Assembly (NCBI GenBank): GCA_022776205.1
Contig: JALFIK010000076.1
Location: 1 to 6,612 of the forward strand
Length of the DNA: 6,612 nucleotides
Reading direction: 5' to 3'
From: Eubacterium sp.
Lineage (GTDB): Bacteria > Bacillota > Clostridia > Lachnospirales > Lachnospiraceae
The position numbers and the translations under genes were made by a program. The notes beneath the pieces are model-generated. The model worked only from the letters and a program-made list of their open reading frames with translations, ran no database searches and was not told where the DNA came from. This document shows, in pieces, positions 6,248 to 6,612 of this stretch. Numbering within the stretch: position 1 is the stretch's first letter; each line of letters begins with the position of its first letter.

Positions 6248-6612
6248 ATGAATAAAAAAAGATGGCTGTTTACGACCATATTACTGGTACTTCTCTGCCT
6301 TCTTGCAGGCTGCAGTACTTCAAAGTCAAAAAAAGGAGTACCGGAAGCAACAACTGCGCAGGAGGTTTCCACGTCGGGCAATGATACGAAAACAGTCCGG
6401 GTAAAGCTTGAGGCAGAAAAATATGTGAAATTAGGAAAATACAAAGGGCTGACGATTAAGGGTGCATCTACAAAAGTGACCAGTCAGGATGTGGAAAATG
6501 AGATCAGCCGGCTCGCGGAAGATTATGCAGAGTATAAAAAAATTAAGGATCGGAATCTCGTAAAAGCAGGGGATTACTTGAATGTGGACTATTCCACGAC
6601 GATTGACGGGAA
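6248..6612 (+). CDS. Lipoprotein with trigger-factor/FKBP-like peptidyl-prolyl isomerase region, 3'-truncated by the window edge
   Basis: The first 121 codons are visible. A lipoprotein signal peptide (NKKRW, then a Leu-rich core) ends in the lipobox LLAGC with Cys22 as the lipidated residue, so the mature protein would be tethered to the outer face of the membrane. A low-complexity Ser/Thr/Lys linker runs to about residue 50. From YVKLGKYKGLTI the sequence resembles trigger factor just before and into its PPIase domain: KVTSQDVENEISRLAEDYAEY, a KDRNLVKAGDYLNVDY segment and TTIDGK at the edge. The ribosome-binding N-terminal domain of trigger factor is absent, so this is an exported variant, likely a foldase for secreted proteins analogous in role to PrsA. 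The RBS AAAGGAG (6233-6239) lies 8 nt before the ATG, and the gene follows the ATPase gene by 23 nt. PPIase activity cannot be judged because the domain is cut off. Confidence 0.85.
   Translation, partial: MNKKRWLFTTILLVLLCLLAGCSTSKSKKGVPEATTAQEVSTSGNDTKTVRVKLEAEKYVKLGKYKGLTIKGASTKVTSQDVENEISRLAEDYAEYKKIKDRNLVKAGDYLNVDYSTTIDG

Noticed and set aside
6244..6444. Minus-strand 66-codon frame opposite the lipoprotein start
   Set aside because: It is the complement of a clear lipoprotein gene with signal peptide, lipobox and RBS.

Overview
The window looks like a chromosomal segment of a Gram-positive Clostridia-type bacterium, most likely a Lachnospiraceae relative. This is inferred from moderate GC, AGGAGG-type ribosome binding sites, a Firmicutes-style DNA topoisomerase III, a lipobox protein, and a secreted C39-like peptidase of a kind common in that family. 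No species can be named from sequence alone. All convincing genes are on the + strand. There is no tRNA, rRNA, CRISPR array, insertion sequence or phage gene.

Layout: (1) Positions 2-751 hold the 3' part of an ABC importer permease of the NitT/TauT/SsuC type, the tail of an upstream transport operon. (2) Positions 752-846 are a dense control region. It holds an A/T-rich stretch, a 12-bp perfect palindrome on a -35-like box, an extended -10 box at 17-bp spacing, and a long interrupted inverted repeat ending in a T-run directly before the next start codon. (3) Positions 847-3009 encode DNA topoisomerase III (topB, 720 aa). (4) Positions 3018-4472 encode a 484-aa exported protein: signal peptide, probable SH3-like modules, a beta-trefoil-like segment and a C-terminal C39-like papain-fold domain with an apparent Gln/Cys/His/Asp active site. 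(5) Positions 4524-6224 encode a 566-aa 'predicted ATPase of the ABC class' (COG3044 type), related to trypanosomal MRB1590. (6) From 6248 to the window end runs the start of a lipoprotein resembling the PPIase/C-terminal part of trigger factor.

Genes 3-6 are co-directional with gaps of about 8, 51 and 23 nt and no visible terminator between them, so they probably form one transcription unit driven by the promoter before topB. The grouping is odd: a DNA topoisomerase and a cytoplasmic nucleic-acid-type ATPase alternate with an exported protease-like protein and an envelope folding lipoprotein. The lipoprotein could help fold the exported protein, and the topoisomerase and ATPase could share a nucleic-acid role, but both links are inference.

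The most distinctive signal is in the topB control region. The left arm of the inverted repeat overlaps the -35/-10 region and the right arm contains the topB ribosome binding site. Only read-through RNA from the transporter operon would carry both arms and fold into a terminator-like, RBS-hiding hairpin. RNA started at the local promoter would lack the left arm and leave the RBS open.
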